From [Clostridium] aerotolerans DSM 5434 (GTDB taxonomy: Bacteria; Bacillota; Clostridia; Lachnospirales; Lachnospiraceae): 64,000 nucleotides of DNA. The position numbers were made by a program, and so were the translations under genes. The notes under the pieces are model-generated. The model did not search any database, was not told the origin of the DNA, and saw nothing but the letters and a program-made list of their open reading frames with translations. The DNA lies in contig NZ_JHWJ01000008.1 in assembly GCF_000687555.1 (NCBI RefSeq), positions 1 to 64,000 on the forward strand, written 5' to 3'. This document shows, in pieces, positions 1 to 9,465 of the stretch (positions are counted from its first letter, which is position 1; the number at the start of each line of letters is the position of its first letter).

Positions 1-78
1 GATTTCAATCCACGGAGCCACACAGGCTTCGACAGCAAATACAAACAACCATAAAGCCATAAATCTTCGTATTTTCAT
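1..78 (-). CDS. Possible 5' end of a secreted/membrane protein, cut by the window edge
   Basis: An open frame starting with ATG at 78 on the minus strand runs off the left edge. It encodes a basic start (MKIRRF) followed by a hydrophobic stretch and AVEACVAPW, which looks like a signal peptide or first membrane helix. No convincing Shine-Dalgarno sequence lies in front of the ATG, and only 26 codons are visible, so this is a tentative call. It sits downstream of the uvsE terminator on the same strand and would need its own promoter. Confidence 0.3.
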   Translation of the reverse strand, partial: MKIRRFMALWLFVFAVEACVAPWIEI

Positions 79-154
79 GAATATCATACCATAATTACTT
101 CAATTAAACAAATATAAAGTAAAATCATCTATCTTAAAATTGAAAAACCAGCTA

Positions 155-205
155 TAAAAAAGTGCGAATCTCGTAGGGAATTTATGTTCACTTACGGTTC
201 GCACT
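155..205 (-). terminator. Rho-independent terminator after uvsE
   Basis: Arms AGTGCGAA (161-168) and TTCGCACT (198-205) are exact complements. Read on the minus strand the stem is followed by a run of T (155-160). It lies about 65 bases past the uvsE stop codon. Confidence 0.75.
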
Positions 206-271
206 AAGACTGTTATACTATATTAACTTATTACAACTAATTTATATAATTGAATAATTCGATTTATCATA

Positions 272-1525
272 TCAAATATAAAAATAATAGGAATTCATTA
301 AATACTCCAAATTCCTTTTCACTGCACAGGTAAACAGATGTCTTTTAATAGAAGAAATGGAACTATTTTTCTCTTTGTATCCTGTGATGAGTTTTTGATA
401 CCGGTTCTTTTCCGCATTTGTAGATTCCTTGCTGATATACCCCCACACATGTTCCGCCGCATTGACCTCCGCTCCCATGTCCTCTGGCAGAAGCATGGCT
501 TTCTCCACCATGGTATAGAACTCTCTTGCGACCGGCTCCTTTTTATCCTTTAACAGCTGCCTGACTTCCGTATAGATTCTTGCAGAACGGCTAAGGACAT
601 AATATTTATACCTTGCCCATTCCTTCTCTAACTCCACCGCCTTTGCATTGATGCAAACGGTGTTAATGCATTTATTAGCAGATAGATTCTTATCCTTTAC
701 CTCCAGCATAATATCTGTTTCCGGTGGAACAAGGGGATAGAAGTCTTCAAACGGCTTTAGAAATACGGTTTCAGAATGTCCTCCTACCGGAGAATTTTTC
801 CCTTGCTGGGAATAATGAATCTTTTGTTTTCCATCCACTTCTTTCCAGGTCTTTTTACACTCCAGCATCCACTCCTGTTCCGTGCAATTCGTTTCAGATG
901 GTTTAATGGCATTATGAAGATTATCAAAGACCACTGGAGAACCCGTTTGATAAGCTATATTTAAAACGTCTTCCACTGTATAGCTCTTATCGTCATTTTC
1001 CAGAATCAAGCGGCTCCTTATAGAGTCGGAAAGCAACGGAAAATTCTCTACAAACCGCCTGGAAGCTTCCTTTTTGTCTCCATAGACTCCACCGATATGA
1101 AGCACCATCTTACTGGTCTGATCCATTCCCAGGGCATTTAAAAAGCGGTCGTGATACTCTAAATCCAAAATAGCATTGGCAATGGTAGACGGATCCGGGG
1201 AATTTAACACAGTATACTGTCCGGGGTGCATGGACACTCTGATGTTATTATTTTTAATTTTTTCTCCCAGAGCCATAAACATTTCCTCAAATTCCTCCCA
1301 CCAGATCAGCTGATTGGCTGGATGGGAACCAAAGGGAATGATATCTGAACTGAGGCGAAAAAAATGAATGTTGTTATCTATATTATAATGAAGCATGGCA
1401 TCCAAAGCGTTTAAATTATGATAGATTAAACTTCTTAAATTATCTTCACTGGCATTCTTTAAAATGCATCTTGATGTTTCCGTTCCCGGAACTCCTATTA
1501 CCTGACATGCGTATCCAATCGACAA
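272..1525 (-). CDS. uvsE: UV DNA damage endonuclease UvsE (UVDE)
   Basis: The 417-residue product matches the UvsE/UVDE family, TIM-barrel endonucleases that nick DNA 5' to UV photoproducts and start an alternative excision repair pathway in the cytoplasm. Family features visible are the N-terminal GYACQ segment, FRLSSDIIPFGSH at about residues 56-68, SMHPGQY near 98-104, LENDDKSY near 175 and a distal HSETVFLKPFEDFYPL region. These supply the His/Asp/Glu metal ligands of the family. The start is TTG at 1525, preceded by AGGAGG eight bases upstream. It appears monocistronic: a terminator follows and about 250 bases separate it from the next gene. The C-terminal ~90 residues (helical, basic) extend beyond the conserved core. 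Confidence 0.9.
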   Translation of the reverse strand: MSIGYACQVIGVPGTETSRCILKNASEDNLRSLIYHNLNALDAMLHYNIDNNIHFFRLSSDIIPFGSHPANQLIWWEEFEEMFMALGEKIKNNNIRVSMHPGQYTVLNSPDPSTIANAILDLEYHDRFLNALGMDQTSKMVLHIGGVYGDKKEASRRFVENFPLLSDSIRSRLILENDDKSYTVEDVLNIAYQTGSPVVFDNLHNAIKPSETNCTEQEWMLECKKTWKEVDGKQKIHYSQQGKNSPVGGHSETVFLKPFEDFYPLVPPETDIMLEVKDKNLSANKCINTVCINAKAVELEKEWARYKYYVLSRSARIYTEVRQLLKDKKEPVAREFYTMVEKAMLLPEDMGAEVNAAEHVWGYISKESTNAEKNRYQKLITGYKEKNSSISSIKRHLFTCAVKRNLEYLMNSYYFYI

Positions 1526-1714
1526 TCCATTTTCCTCCTATGAGCCTGGAATCCCAATCACTTCCTTATAAATAGCCCAGGAGTCTGAATGAGGCAAAGA
1601 AAATCAAATCATGGGATACACCAGCTAGTAGATAGTTAGCAATAAAAAATACTAATACAGAAAGTATCTCCAAAAAACATGCCACTATGATACCATAAAA
1701 CAATCTTTGAAACA

Positions 1715-1770
1715 ATTAAAAATAGCCGTCATCTATGGTTTCGGATAAACCATATCGGGCTATTTTTAAT
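1715..1770 (-). terminator. Terminator after the hydratase operon (also T-rich on the other strand)
   Basis: ATTAAAAATAGCC (1715-1727) pairs with GGCTATTTTTAAT (1758-1770), and inside it ATGGTTT pairs with AAACCAT. The A/T-rich outer stem ends in T on both strands. It lies 8 bases past the stop of the hydratase gene and probably terminates that operon. Confidence 0.7.
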
Positions 1771-1777
1771 GATTTAC

Positions 1778-4069
1778 TTATGCATACACAAATTTATTGC
1801 GGTTGTAATTGATTAAAGAACCAGAGAGTACAATTTCCTTCTCATTATCGGTTAATGCTTCCCAATATAAATGAATCTCTCTGACGGTATCACCAAGAAT
1901 ATATCCGGTGATTTCCTGCTTGCCTTCTGCGATGGCAGCTTTCATACCAGGGATAAAGATATAATCATCCACCTCAAAATCAGGCTCTTCCTTTGTCTGG
2001 AATGGAATCATACCCCAGTTAATAACATTAGAACGGTAACGCTTGGTTGCATACTCTTTACAGATGTTTGCAAGTCCGCCTAACACTCTTTGGCAGCTGG
2101 CTGCCTGTTCGCGTGCGGAGCCGTCTCCTGGCTTTGTACAGTAGATAACACTTCCTATTTCAATGGAGGTTAAATCCTTTCCTGCTGCCGGATACACTTC
2201 GGTAATTTTATCATAAACATGGCTGATTTCAGAAGGAACTGAATTGCCTTCTACTCTGGATTTTTCCAGTACAGCCACATCTTTTGCTTTTCCTACATAT
2301 TCAGGATCTCTTCTTGACAGAGTAAACTCTGCTAATCCCAATGGATTAGATCGATAAGAAGCAGTTTCTCCTGATGGGATCAGTTCGTCCGTTGTGGTAA
2401 CTTCATCAAGAATCTTGGAACATACCTTTAATAAGACGTGTTCTCCTAAGGAACTCATCTCTGGCCAGTCCTTGATGTTTGGACCGTATACAAGCTCTTC
2501 CTCGTCCTTTGCTTCATCAAAGCCCTGGTAAACTCTGTTACGGTAAGCGGAGTCATCAAAATGATAATCGTATACTGGATACTCATCGACTACGTCAGTC
2601 GCTGGAGTCAGTATTCCGTTGTTGATTGTAGTTGCTGCAATGGAACGCGCGTCCATAAGTGCTACGGAGGTCATCTGACCATTGCCTGGCTTGGAACCGT
2701 CTCTGTTGATGAAGTTTCTTGTGGTATGACGAATGCTAAAGCCGTTGTTGGCAGGAGTATCTCCAGCACCAAAGCAAGGACCGCAGAACGCTGTCTTTAC
2801 AATTGCACCAGCAGCCATTAAGTTAGAAACAACACCCTTTTTCGCCAATTCCATATAAACAGGAACAGAAGACGGGTAAACGGATAAGCTGTAATCCTTA
2901 TCAATGGAACTTGCTTTTGAAATGATTTCAGAAGCTTCATATACGTTGTTAAAGTTACCACCGGAACAACCGGCGATGATTCCCTGCTGAACCTTTAACT
3001 GATTGTTATGAATCTTATCGGTGAGCTTGAAATCGATATTTGGATTGTTGATTAATTTTTTAGCATCTACTTCTACTTTGTGAAGAATATCACTTAAATT
3101 ACTATTTAACTCTTTGATGGAATAAACATTGCTTGGGTGGAAAGGCAACGCAATCATGGATTCAATCTTGCTTAAATCCACGTAAACGGCTCCATCGTAG
3201 TAGGCCACTGATTCCGGCTGTAATTCCTTGTAATCTTCCACTCTTCCATGGATATTTAAAAATTCCTTTGTATCTTCATCTGTCTGCCAGATGGAGGTCA
3301 AGCACGCGGTCTCTGTTGTCATTACATCGATTCCGTTACGGAAATCAGTGGAAAGATTTGCAATACCAGGGCCTACGAACTCCATTACTTTATTTTTAAC
3401 ATAACCGGATTTGAATACCTGTCCGATAATTGCAAGTGCAATATCCTGGGGGCCAATACCGGGCTGTGGTTTTCCATCTAAATAAATCGCTATTACTTCA
3501 GGGTATTCAATATCATAAGTGTCACCGATGATCTGCTTCACCAGCTCACCGCCGCCTTCGCCGATAGCCATGGTTCCAAGGGCACCGTATCTTGTATGAC
3601 TGTCAGAACCGATAATCATCTTTCCGCAGCCAGCTAACATTTCCCGCATAAACTGATGAATGACAGCTACGTGGGGTGGTACAAAGATTCCGCCGTATTT
3701 TTTTGCAGCAGAAAGTCCAAATACATGATCGTCTTCATTGATGGTTCCGCCAACTGCACAAAGGGAGTTGTGGCAATTTGTTAACACATAAGGAATTGGG
3801 AATTTCGTCATTCCAGATGCTTTTGCTGTTTGAATGATTCCGATGTAGGTTAAATCGTGAGATGTCATGGAATCAAATTTAATTTTCAGGCTCTGCATGG
3901 AGTCGGACTGGTTGTGCGCCTTTAAGATACCATAAGTAATGGTTCCTTTTTTCGCCTGTTCCTTATCCAATGGTTCCCTGCTGCGTGCTTCTAATTCAGT
4001 TATATTTTCTTCGGAAATAAGTTCATTGTTGCCGACAAGAAAAGCGCCTTTATTAAATATTTCTAACAT
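1778..4069 (-). CDS. Aconitase-family hydratase (YbhJ-like), last gene of a carboxylate operon
   Basis: The 763-residue protein is an aconitase-superfamily [4Fe-4S] hydro-lyase. The three cluster cysteines expected of the family are present: one in AGCSGGNF (about residue 366) and two in [10 protein letters not shown] (about 429 and 432). [12 protein letters not shown] (about 160) is the substrate-binding segment, and the C-terminal third carries the swivel domain. ATG at 4069 is preferred over the longer frame because AGGAGG sits six bases before it. It follows the CitMHS carrier and PrpF genes, the same set as E. coli ybhH-ybhI-ybhJ. The substrate is not known; a tricarboxylate or branched relative such as aconitate, tricarballylate or methylaconitate is an inference from the neighbours. 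Confidence 0.85.
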   Translation of the reverse strand: MLEIFNKGAFLVGNNELISEENITELEARSREPLDKEQAKKGTITYGILKAHNQSDSMQSLKIKFDSMTSHDLTYIGIIQTAKASGMTKFPIPYVLTNCHNSLCAVGGTINEDDHVFGLSAAKKYGGIFVPPHVAVIHQFMREMLAGCGKMIIGSDSHTRYGALGTMAIGEGGGELVKQIIGDTYDIEYPEVIAIYLDGKPQPGIGPQDIALAIIGQVFKSGYVKNKVMEFVGPGIANLSTDFRNGIDVMTTETACLTSIWQTDEDTKEFLNIHGRVEDYKELQPESVAYYDGAVYVDLSKIESMIALPFHPSNVYSIKELNSNLSDILHKVEVDAKKLINNPNIDFKLTDKIHNNQLKVQQGIIAGCSGGNFNNVYEASEIISKASSIDKDYSLSVYPSSVPVYMELAKKGVVSNLMAAGAIVKTAFCGPCFGAGDTPANNGFSIRHTTRNFINRDGSKPGNGQMTSVALMDARSIAATTINNGILTPATDVVDEYPVYDYHFDDSAYRNRVYQGFDEAKDEEELVYGPNIKDWPEMSSLGEHVLLKVCSKILDEVTTTDELIPSGETASYRSNPLGLAEFTLSRRDPEYVGKAKDVAVLEKSRVEGNSVPSEISHVYDKITEVYPAAGKDLTSIEIGSVIYCTKPGDGSAREQAASCQRVLGGLANICKEYATKRYRSNVINWGMIPFQTKEEPDFEVDDYIFIPGMKAAIAEGKQEITGYILGDTVREIHLYWEALTDNEKEIVLSGSLINYNRNKFVYA

Positions 4070-4140
4070 GTTTGTCCTCCTCATGTTTCAATCAAGTGGG
4101 GGTGCTGCCAAACGAAACAACACCCCTATTCTGTTACGTA

Positions 4141-5508
4141 TTAGTATAAAAATGGAACGGGAAGTACACCAATTAAAATTGCAATGATAAGCTGGATAAA
4201 GTAGCTTGGGATACCCCATTTTAAGTATTCCTTCTGATAATCAACAAAGCTTACTTCTGTACGGTCTACCAGTACATATAAGAAAGCAACTAATGGGCTG
4301 GCGAAACGAACAGCCTGACCTAGTAAGGATGCAACACCCATATCCACCGGAGACGCACCAAAGCTATAAGCAATCGGTGCAACAACTGGAAGAATACCGA
4401 AGTAGAACGCATCATTAGGAAGGAAGAATAATCCTGGTAAAGAGATTAATGCAAATAATAACGGAATGTATCCGCCCATGCTGGCTGGTAAAAGAGAAAC
4501 AATCTGCTCTGCCATTGCTGTACTGATTCCGCTTCCGTTTAAGATACCCATGATAACACCGGCGCCAAATACTAAGCTGACAGGTCCTAATGCTTCTGCA
4601 CCGTTGGCAGTCAGTCTTTTTGCCTGGAGATTAGGATCTTTAAAGTTAACAATTAAAGCAACTGCTGTACCGATTAAGAATAAAAGTCCGCCGTTAACAA
4701 GGTCAAGAATCAGTAATACCATGATAAATACAGTTAATGCAAAGTTGAAAAGTAATAATTTAGGTTTCTTTAATCCTTCCGGATCTTCACTGAGTGATTT
4801 AATGATATTTGCTAAATCTGAATCATTGATAATGCTGGAACCTGCAGTATAGCCTAAACGTGCACGCTCTTTCTTGCCGTAGGAATAAGCCATATATATT
4901 GTTAAGATAATAGCACCAATCATTCCAGGAATCATAGGCACGAAAAATTCTTTTGGTCCTATGTTTAATACCGGCATAGCTCGTGCCATCGGTCCGCTCC
5001 ATGGTACAAAATTCATGATGGAGTTTGGAATTGCAATTAAAACAGCCAGATATAACTGGTTCATCTTCATCTTCTTAAACAGGGATAATACAGCTGCAGT
5101 TACGATTAAAACGGTTGTGGTTCCATCACCATCTAAGGATACTGCCATGGAAATGGCTGCAGTTGCAAAACAAAGTCTAAGGGGATCGCCTTTTGCCCAT
5201 TTAATCAATACCTTGCTGAGAGGATCGAAAAGACCAACATCAAGCATGATAGAGAAGTATAAAATAGCAAACAGTAACAGTGTAATTGTAGGTGCAACAC
5301 CTGCTTTTACTTTTGTACCATTAAACTGGTAATAGAGTCCCTGATAAATCCAGTCAAATACGTCCAAAAATGAAACATGCAGATAAGCTGCTACGATAAA
5401 TCCAAACGCCAATGGAACCAAGATCAGACCTGCAAACGGAGAAATCATCTTTTTCAGAAGCAGGAACATAAATACGATAATCATTAAATATCCCAATAAT
5501 GCTAACAT
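4141..5508 (-). CDS. CitMHS-family citrate/tricarboxylate carrier
   Basis: This 455-residue membrane protein has about twelve hydrophobic segments and the CitMHS-type signature SLDGDGTTT (about residue 103-111), seen in metal-citrate:proton symporters. Other conserved pieces are NSIMNFVPWSGP and LPNDAFYFG. It would import the carboxylate used by the flanking isomerase and hydratase. It sits between the PrpF-like gene (30-base gap) and the hydratase (71-base gap, with a GGGGTG/CACCCC hairpin between them), so co-transcription is likely. The start ATG at 5508 has GAGGAG upstream. Family assignment is firm; the actual substrate is inferred. E. coli uses an unrelated DASS-type carrier, YbhI, in the equivalent place. 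Confidence 0.85.
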   Translation of the reverse strand: MLALLGYLMIIVFMFLLLKKMISPFAGLILVPLAFGFIVAAYLHVSFLDVFDWIYQGLYYQFNGTKVKAGVAPTITLLLFAILYFSIMLDVGLFDPLSKVLIKWAKGDPLRLCFATAAISMAVSLDGDGTTTVLIVTAAVLSLFKKMKMNQLYLAVLIAIPNSIMNFVPWSGPMARAMPVLNIGPKEFFVPMIPGMIGAIILTIYMAYSYGKKERARLGYTAGSSIINDSDLANIIKSLSEDPEGLKKPKLLLFNFALTVFIMVLLILDLVNGGLLFLIGTAVALIVNFKDPNLQAKRLTANGAEALGPVSLVFGAGVIMGILNGSGISTAMAEQIVSLLPASMGGYIPLLFALISLPGLFFLPNDAFYFGILPVVAPIAYSFGASPVDMGVASLLGQAVRFASPLVAFLYVLVDRTEVSFVDYQKEYLKWGIPSYFIQLIIAILIGVLPVPFLY

Positions 5509-5538
5509 ACGTTTTTACTCTCCTCAAATAAGAATTTG

Positions 5539-6678
5539 TTAGTTAAAAAATACGGTGCCAGTTAAAATCTTACGAGCTGTACGGTAGGAAGTTACAGAAT
5601 GTACCTCTACAGTACCGTCCTCTGATTTCTCATAATCAATACATCCGCTGATGGTTCCGCTGCTATGACCTAATGTATAGGTATTATTTTCAGCTGCATG
5701 CTTTTTCACCAGACGGTTTGGAATTGTTCCCGGAATCACACTGGCTGCAAGAGTACATAATGCACCTGTTAATGCAATGCTCTTATGTGCCTTTTGCATG
5801 CTCATCATTCGAATGGACAAATCATAGTCTAATTCACTGATCAGGTTTCCAGACGCATCTTCATAAACCTTTGATGGAGCCACTAATGTTAATTTCGGCA
5901 CTCCAGGTGAAATTGTTGAACTGTCTTCCAGATTTTTTATGAGCCCCATTTTTAAGGCAGCCGTTCCCCTTATTCGTTCCAGCTTCTCAAGTAATGCCTG
6001 GTCGCCGTCAATTTCGCTTACCTTCTCATAGCCTGTTAAGCCAATCTCTCTGGCATCCACATATACCAATGGATTACTTGCATCGACGATGGACATCTCC
6101 ACGTCGCCTACTCCCTCTACAGAAAAGACATCAGAGCTATTTCCTGTAGGAAGCAGTTTTCCGGTTAATGATCCTGCCGGATTCACAAACGTCAAATCAA
6201 TTTTAAGACCTTTTCCCGGTACTCCAGCGATCTTAAAATCTTCTGAGTATATCAGTTCTCCATTAGGAGTAGGTACACTTTCCTCAATTACCTTTTTAGT
6301 GTTGGTATTATATACCTTCACGATTGTAACTGGGTCCTGGATATCCACCATCTTATTTTCAATGGCAAAGATTCCAACTGCTGAGGAAATGTTTCCGCAG
6401 TTTCCTGCATAGGACACCACCGGTTTGTCTACAGATACCTGAGCAAAGGTATAATTTACATCCCAGGGCTCGTTAAGCTCCTTAGAAATAATTGCTACCT
6501 TGCTGGTTGTAGATACCGCACCGCCGAGTCCATCAATCTGTCTGATATCTGGGCTTCCCATGACCTTAAGTAAGACCTGGTCCAGATCATCCGATAGATT
6601 TTTTAAGTCCTCCTCTAACAGGAAGACCCCTTTACTAGTTCCACCTCGGTAAATACTACACTTTAATTCTCTCAACAC
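5539..6678 (-). CDS. PrpF-family isomerase (PrpF/YbhH/oxalomesaconate tautomerase type)
   Basis: The 379-residue protein belongs to the PrpF family (diaminopimelate-epimerase fold), which moves double bonds in unsaturated tricarboxylates, for example cis/trans methylaconitate isomerisation. Family landmarks include YRGGTSKGVF at the N-terminus, GGAVSTTSK, the YAGNCGNISSAVG segment carrying the first catalytic Cys (about residue 93), and MMSMQKAHKSIALTGALC near residue 292. The start is GTG at 6678, with AAGGAG six bases upstream. It is the first gene of the operon with the carrier and hydratase, and three regulator-like palindromes lie in the 812-base gap upstream. The exact substrate is unknown. 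Confidence 0.85.
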   Translation of the reverse strand: MLRELKCSIYRGGTSKGVFLLEEDLKNLSDDLDQVLLKVMGSPDIRQIDGLGGAVSTTSKVAIISKELNEPWDVNYTFAQVSVDKPVVSYAGNCGNISSAVGIFAIENKMVDIQDPVTIVKVYNTNTKKVIEESVPTPNGELIYSEDFKIAGVPGKGLKIDLTFVNPAGSLTGKLLPTGNSSDVFSVEGVGDVEMSIVDASNPLVYVDAREIGLTGYEKVSEIDGDQALLEKLERIRGTAALKMGLIKNLEDSSTISPGVPKLTLVAPSKVYEDASGNLISELDYDLSIRMMSMQKAHKSIALTGALCTLAASVIPGTIPNRLVKKHAAENNTYTLGHSSGTISGCIDYEKSEDGTVEVHSVTSYRTARKILTGTVFFN

Positions 6679-6701
6679 TCATCACTCCTTAATTACTTAC
6701 T

Positions 6702-6727
6702 TTGTACACCCTCTTATCAATGTACAA
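6702..6727. promoter_or_regulatory. Inverted repeat just upstream of the PrpF-like gene
   Basis: TTGTACA (6702-6708) and TGTACAA (6721-6727) are exact inverted copies separated by 12 bases, 24-49 bases before the GTG start. It could be a binding site or a leader hairpin; its core differs from the GTATAC palindromes farther upstream. Confidence 0.4.
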
Positions 6728-6936
6728 TATTTTTTGCGTAAAAAAATAAGAGAGCTCTATTTTTCTACCCACACTTCCATAGCCTTTTGTCATGTTAACA
6801 AACCGAAATTACGTTCTTTTGTATAGGCATAATCTGCTTTCCCCATAACTATCATCTTTCCCCATGTTGACTCATGATACGCCAAACCACTTAATAGTGG
6901 TAGTAATAAGAAGAGTTATCGTATGGTTTCGTACGC

Positions 6937-6956
6937 ATTGTATACTTGTATACAAT
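6937..6956. promoter_or_regulatory. GntR-type operator copy 1
   Basis: The 20-bp palindrome ATTGTATACTTGTATACAAT has two 9-base half-sites around a 2-base centre, the geometry typical of FadR/VanR-type GntR proteins. It is the copy nearest to the PrpF-like start (about 260 bases upstream). Confidence 0.75.
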
Positions 6957-7040
6957 TTAAGAAATAAAAAAACAATATTATTAGATAAGACCAAATGTTT
7001 CCCCCCTCAGTCCTAACCAGAGATATGAAAAAAATCGGCG

Positions 7041-7060
7041 ATTGTATACTTGTATACAAT
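7041..7060. promoter_or_regulatory. GntR-type operator copy 2
   Basis: This is an exact copy of the palindrome at 6937-6956, starting 104 bases farther from the operon. Identity over 20 bp in non-coding DNA strongly suggests a binding site. Confidence 0.75.
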
Positions 7061-7158
7061 CTGTAATAAAAAAAATGTTTTCGCTTCTGATGTACCGTTT
7101 CATATCCTGTTTCTTAAGACTTCTCATCTGGCTTTTTCATTCATAATAATATAGTTTT

Positions 7159-7178
7159 ATTGTATACCTGTATACAAT
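7159..7178. promoter_or_regulatory. GntR-type operator copy 3
   Basis: Third copy, ATTGTATACCTGTATACAAT, differs only in one of the two central bases and starts 118 bases from copy 2. The likely ligand is the GntR/FCD protein encoded immediately upstream. The rest of the 6679-7490 gap is A/T-rich with no open frame of interest. Confidence 0.75.
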
Positions 7179-7490
7179 CTGCGATGCAAATTCTACCTCT
7201 TGGAAGCTCCTGCTCTCTATGTCTGTATTATATTATGGTTCTTAAAAAAATGCAATCCTTTTTACAAATTTTTTTTACAATTTTCGACATTATTGTGCAC
7301 ATTGTCCATAACCTACCAGTTGACCTCGGGCAACCCCCACAAGTAAGTGTCGGATTTTCCATGTTTTGTGTAATATTTTCCTTTTTTGTTCACCTCCTAC
7401 TTTTCACTAAGGCTTACCAGCCATAGTCTTTATCACATAGGAGGCATTTTGCACAATACTTATGGGATCCTTGAGAGACCAGATGTTTGT

Positions 7491-8165
7491 TTAAAACAAA
7501 TGAATCTCTTTTGTCAGAAACTTCTTCGCATTTATGGTATGTTCTCTGCCAATCTGTTCCGCTAATATTTCATCTCTCTTTTCAAAGGCCTCAATCAATG
7601 CCTTATGCTCTTTCATCGCCACTTCTCTTCTCTTGTTCATGACCAGTGTGAAATTTCTCAGTTTTGATAAATACTCATAAATCTGTTTCATTTGATCGAT
7701 CAGTCTTTTATTGTTGCTTTGATGCACGATACTATCGTGGAATTCGTCATGTGTTTTCCAGTATTCTTTGATATCCTCATTTTTAATACACTGCTCCATC
7801 ATAAGAAGCTTGTTCTTTAATTCTGATATCTTAATATCAGTCATATTTGCGCACGCTAAACGGAATGCCAAGCCCTCCAGAACTTCCCTGATCTCGTAAA
7901 TCTCATAAATATCTGCTTTGGAAATTCCTTTTACAATGGTTCCCCTTCTTGGAAGGTTCTCAGCCAGTCCTTCAATTTCTAATTGTCGGAACGCTTCTCT
8001 TACCGGAGTCCTGCTTACTCCCATCCCCTCGGCAATGGATGTTTCCACCAATCGGTCTCCAGGTTGAAGTGTGCCTGCCATAATAGCCTTTCTAAGCCTT
8101 TCCAGTACGATTTGTCTAATAGGCCTTAGATCCGTGCTTTCTATCTTTTCATATAATTGCTCCAT
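7491..8165 (-). CDS. GntR-family (FCD/FadR-type) transcriptional regulator
   Basis: The product (224 residues from the preferred start) has an N-terminal winged helix-turn-helix (RPIRQIVLERLRKAIM, then GVSRTPVREAFRQLEIEGL, about residues 10-70) and an all-helical C-terminal FCD ligand domain (EIYEIREVLEGLAFRLA and later metal/ligand His residues such as HDEFHDSIVHQ). ATG at 8165 has AAGGAAG seven bases upstream, which favours it over the longer frame. The gene lies directly upstream of the PrpF/CitMHS/hydratase operon on the same strand, and the 20-bp palindromes in between are of the type such proteins bind. It is therefore the probable carboxylate-responsive regulator of that operon. Confidence 0.85.
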   Translation of the reverse strand: MEQLYEKIESTDLRPIRQIVLERLRKAIMAGTLQPGDRLVETSIAEGMGVSRTPVREAFRQLEIEGLAENLPRRGTIVKGISKADIYEIYEIREVLEGLAFRLACANMTDIKISELKNKLLMMEQCIKNEDIKEYWKTHDEFHDSIVHQSNNKRLIDQMKQIYEYLSKLRNFTLVMNKRREVAMKEHKALIEAFEKRDEILAEQIGREHTINAKKFLTKEIHLF

Positions 8166-8403
8166 AAATTCACTTCCTTGCATTTTGCATGTATTTTTAT
8201 GTGTACCAGTTTGCCATAACCTTTATGGGGTTTAATGGATCTCCTATACTGGCAGGATTCCTAAAACACTCCATTAGATATTATAATCTGCCCAAGATTT
8301 TATGTCTATACTTATCTATGGAATGAACCTGGGACATTTACCTAAAAATTTACATTTTAAGAGCTTTTTTGCCAAAATATCCCACAATCCCATCAAACAT
8401 AGA

Positions 8404-8439
8404 AACAAGCAGTGCCATTTTAAAGCGGCACTGCTTGTT
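8404..8439. terminator. Strong hairpin terminator after the DUF4340 gene
   Basis: AACAAGCAGTGCC (8404-8416) and GGCACTGCTTGTT (8427-8439) are perfect 13-base arms with a 10-base loop, about 25 bases past the stop of the minus-strand Gld-type operon. The T-run is modest, but the stem is strong. Confidence 0.65.
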
Positions 8440-8462
8440 ATTCCTACACAAAGGAAGAATTC

Positions 8463-9452
8463 TTATACCTGTTTATCCACATTTAAGCACTTATCCACGG
8501 AAGCTTTATCGATTTCATTGACAAAGGATGACTTCTCCGTTCGGGTATAATAAGTGGTAGAATCCTGATTCCTGGAACCTATGGATAAATGGAAGGTCTC
8601 TTCTTTACCATTCTTCTCATAGGTATATGTGATCTCTGCCACAGGCTTATCAAGTCCGTAGCTGCCAAGGCTGCTTTCTTCTGCTTTATAATCAGCACAG
8701 CTCTTTACCTTCAGGCCGGTCAATGAATCGGCAAGAACGTTAAGAGGAGAATTATCCTTTAATTTGTTGCTTTCTGAATCAGCAGAATCTTTATACCACG
8801 CGATTTCTTCCTTCTGATCCTCTTTTCCCTCCAGCTCCTTTTTTACATAATGGCTGGTGGTACCGTTTTGAGAAATGGTGATGGTCTTAATATCCGTTCC
8901 CTGAATGGCAGGAAACTCTTCCAAGGCCATTACATCAGTAAGCCCTCCTTCTGTTTCACTAAACAGAGAGGAGCTAATGAGATAAGGGGTATTCTCTCCC
9001 TGTATCACAGCATAATAATTCCCATCCTCGGTTCCGTTTCCAAGAAGAATGACTGACTTTTTCCCGTCTCCAGCCGTTACTTCTACCTTTCGGATTGGCT
9101 TATCCAGGCCGTAGGCGCTTAGTGTATCTGCTCCCTCCAGCTTTCTCAGTGCTTCTAACTTTGATACGGTTGATGCCATGGAATCCAATTTTGTCTGCAT
9201 GACCGGGAAACGGTCATCGCCATCGTATTTCCACACTCCGTCCTTTTTTGTAAAGGAAAGCTCCTGGCCATTGTTGTCATAGGACAATGCCTGGACATCA
9301 GAGAGGTCGGTCATGTAGGCTTTATCCGCCTCTTTCTTTTCATTTTCCTTCTTTTCTGAACCGTCCAGATAGAAATTTACCCCGATATAAAGGGCACAGA
9401 GAAGGATCAGGGCGCCGGCACCGTAAAAAATACCTTTTTTCTTCTTCTTCAT
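8463..9452 (-). CDS. DUF4340-like membrane-anchored protein of Gld-type ABC operon
   Basis: This 329-residue protein has a lysine-rich N-terminus, one membrane helix (GIFYGAGALILLCALYIGV, about residues 7-25) and an extracytoplasmic region with two related halves, each containing the YGLDKP motif (LSAYGLDKPIRKVEV and LGSYGLDKPVAEITY). Repeats of this sort mark DUF4340, which occurs with GldG-like proteins. It is the last gene of a four-gene operon (ATPase, permease, GldG-like, this). The role is unknown; the family association suggests an accessory subunit of an ABC transporter acting outside the membrane. Confidence 0.75.
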   Translation of the reverse strand: MKKKKKGIFYGAGALILLCALYIGVNFYLDGSEKKENEKKEADKAYMTDLSDVQALSYDNNGQELSFTKKDGVWKYDGDDRFPVMQTKLDSMASTVSKLEALRKLEGADTLSAYGLDKPIRKVEVTAGDGKKSVILLGNGTEDGNYYAVIQGENTPYLISSSLFSETEGGLTDVMALEEFPAIQGTDIKTITISQNGTTSHYVKKELEGKEDQKEEIAWYKDSADSESNKLKDNSPLNVLADSLTGLKVKSCADYKAEESSLGSYGLDKPVAEITYTYEKNGKEETFHLSIGSRNQDSTTYYTRTEKSSFVNEIDKASVDKCLNVDKQV

Positions 9453-9465
9453 TACAGCCCTCCTC

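Noticed and set aside
4961-5332. Plus-strand open frames inside the CitMHS gene
   Set aside because: Their products mirror the transmembrane gene in another frame and show no motif or start signal.
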